Under the pieces are notes generated by a model that was not told the DNA's origin, searched no databases, and saw nothing but the letters and a program-made list of their open reading frames with translations. A stretch of 64,000 bases of DNA, from assembly GCF_000213805.1 (NCBI RefSeq), contig NC_015556.1, positions 1,240,001 through 1,304,000 of the forward strand, given 5' to 3'. The position numbers and the translations under genes were made by a program. Each line of letters begins with the position of its first letter. Positions within the stretch are counted from its first letter, which is position 1. Shown piece after piece: positions 62,997-64,000 of the stretch. The stretch comes from Pseudomonas fulva 12-X. GTDB taxonomy: Bacteria > Pseudomonadota > Gammaproteobacteria > Pseudomonadales > Pseudomonadaceae.

Positions 62997-64000
62997 ATGC
63001 CCGGTCAGGTCTATCCCTGGCGCCAGGGCAATCAGTTCACCTTGCTCAACGACGGCCCGGCGTTCTTCCCGCGGATGATCGCCTGCATCGACGCCGCCCA
63101 CGAAACCGTCGAACTGGAACAGTACCTGGTGTGCAGCAGCGCCTGCACCGACGCCCTGCTGCGCGCCCTGTGCGAGGCGGCCGAGCGCGGAGTTGCGGTG
63201 CGCTGTCTGTTCGATGCCTTTGGCTGCCAGGCGCTGAATGCCGGCGACCGCCAGCGCATGCTCGACGCCGGCATCCAGCTGCGCTGGTACAACCCGCTGC
63301 GCTGGCGGCGCGGCGTGCGCAACCTGTACCGCGACCACCGCAAACTGCTGGTGGTCGACAGCCGCGTCGCCTTCGTCGGTGGTACCGGCTCGACCAATGA
63401 TTTCTGGACGCCGGGCGAGCCCGAGAGCGCCTGGCACGAGGTGATGGTGGAGATCGACGGGCCGCTGGTGGTTGACTGGCTGCAACTGTTCGACCGCCAA
63501 TGGCAAGCCAACAACTCGCGCTTCGCCTGGCGCCCCTATCTCACGCCCCATCGTCAGCCGTTGCCGCATTTGCCGAGCGAAGGCCTCGGCTGGGGACGGG
63601 TGGCCTATGCCGATGCCCGCCAACACCGCGACATCCTGCAGTCGCTGATCCGCGCCCTCAACGGTGCCCAGCATCGCGTGTGGCTGGCCACGCCGTATTT
63701 TCTGCCCACCTGGCGCGTGCGCCGGGCGCTGCGCAAGGCTGCTGGCCGCGGCGTCGACGTGCGCCTGCTGCTCAGTGGTCGGCACACCGACAACCCACCG
63801 GTGCGCTTTGCCGGGCAGCGTTACTACCCGCGGTTGCTGCGCGCTGGCGTACGAATCTTCGAATTCCGCCCGCGTTTTCTGCACCTGAAGATGGTGCTGG
63901 TCGATGACTGGACCAGCGTCGGTTCCTGCAATTTCGATCACTGGAACCTGCGCTTCAACCTCGATGCCAACGTCGAGACGCTGGACGCCGGCTTCACCGC
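62997..64000 (+). CDS. Phospholipase D / cardiolipin synthase family protein (3' end outside window)
   Basis: The first 334 residues of a two-HKD enzyme. HKD motif 1 is H114-R-K116...D121 (YRDHRKLLVVD) and motif 2 is H296-L-K298...D303 (FLHLKMVLVDD), followed by SVGSCNFDHWNLRFN. The paired motifs suggest a cardiolipin synthase of the ClsB type or a related phosphatidyltransferase; no transmembrane segment appears in the visible part. The frame is open to the end of the window, so the stop is not seen. It lies 115 bp after the MBL gene. Confidence 0.88.
   Translation, partial: MPGQVYPWRQGNQFTLLNDGPAFFPRMIACIDAAHETVELEQYLVCSSACTDALLRALCEAAERGVAVRCLFDAFGCQALNAGDRQRMLDAGIQLRWYNPLRWRRGVRNLYRDHRKLLVVDSRVAFVGGTGSTNDFWTPGEPESAWHEVMVEIDGPLVVDWLQLFDRQWQANNSRFAWRPYLTPHRQPLPHLPSEGLGWGRVAYADARQHRDILQSLIRALNGAQHRVWLATPYFLPTWRVRRALRKAAGRGVDVRLLLSGRHTDNPPVRFAGQRYYPRLLRAGVRIFEFRPRFLHLKMVLVDDWTSVGSCNFDHWNLRFNLDANVETLDAGFT

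Overview
The window is a high-GC, gene-dense segment of a Pseudomonas chromosome. The evidence is a complete wsp surface-sensing operon next to prfB-lysS, an lptF-type OmpA lipoprotein near ppc-adk-tsaB, and an icmP-bifA-sodB-argO/argP-xenB-acpH-olsAB run. From memory (not checked), these match two separate syntenic blocks of P. aeruginosa PAO1, roughly the PA3685-PA3725 and PA4350-PA4373 intervals. Here they are joined near a cluster of REP-like palindromes at 41.2-41.5 kb. The layout and repeat content suggest the P. mendocina/oleovorans side of the genus, but species cannot be fixed from the sequence alone. No rRNA, tRNA, CRISPR array, prophage or full insertion sequence was recognised.

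Layout. 1-11 kb: the 3' end of sbcD and a complete sbcC lie 6.7 kb apart. The gap holds a chemoreceptor, a GntR/HutC regulator divergent from a lactonase-like amidohydrolase plus MatC-type carrier, and a periplasmic PQQ sugar dehydrogenase. 11-16.5 kb: opgD (osmoregulated glucan), yaeQ, recJ and a DUF533 membrane protein. 16.6-25 kb: wspABCDEFR, tightly overlapped, turning surface contact into c-di-GMP, followed by a convergent dCache-GGDEF gene. 27-41 kb: prfB with its autoregulatory frameshift, lysS, a lipoprotein/QEGLA pair, lptF with a DUF4398 lipoprotein, ppc, adk, an e(P4)-type phosphatase, tsaB and a DUF72 protein. 41.5-46.7 kb: two imelysins, a di-haem oxidoreductase and a DUF1513 propeller, with two Fur-like boxes, i.e. 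an iron-linked periplasmic module. 46.8-56.3 kb: bifA (c-di-GMP phosphodiesterase), Fe-sodB, an EamA transporter, argO/argP, an NAD-dependent epimerase, and xenB with an ArsR-type regulator. 56.6-64 kb: acpH, a tandem-winged-helix GntR regulator divergent from an AbrB-family permease, olsBA (ornithine lipids), a zinc-ribbon membrane protein, an MBL-fold di-iron protein, and the start of a phospholipase D/cardiolipin synthase gene.

The most unusual signal is in the DNA between genes. Two 269-bp elements of identical length (26795-27063 and 50678-50946) have 20-bp terminal inverted repeats and several internal stems. Where the copies differ in a stem, the opposite arm almost always differs to match, more than ten times in all. 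I did not recognise this family. A second family (15372-15591, 56477-56638 and a fragment at 54723-54782) keeps its ends while its middle varies, like a MITE. Several classes of short palindromic repeat (REP-like) are also present.
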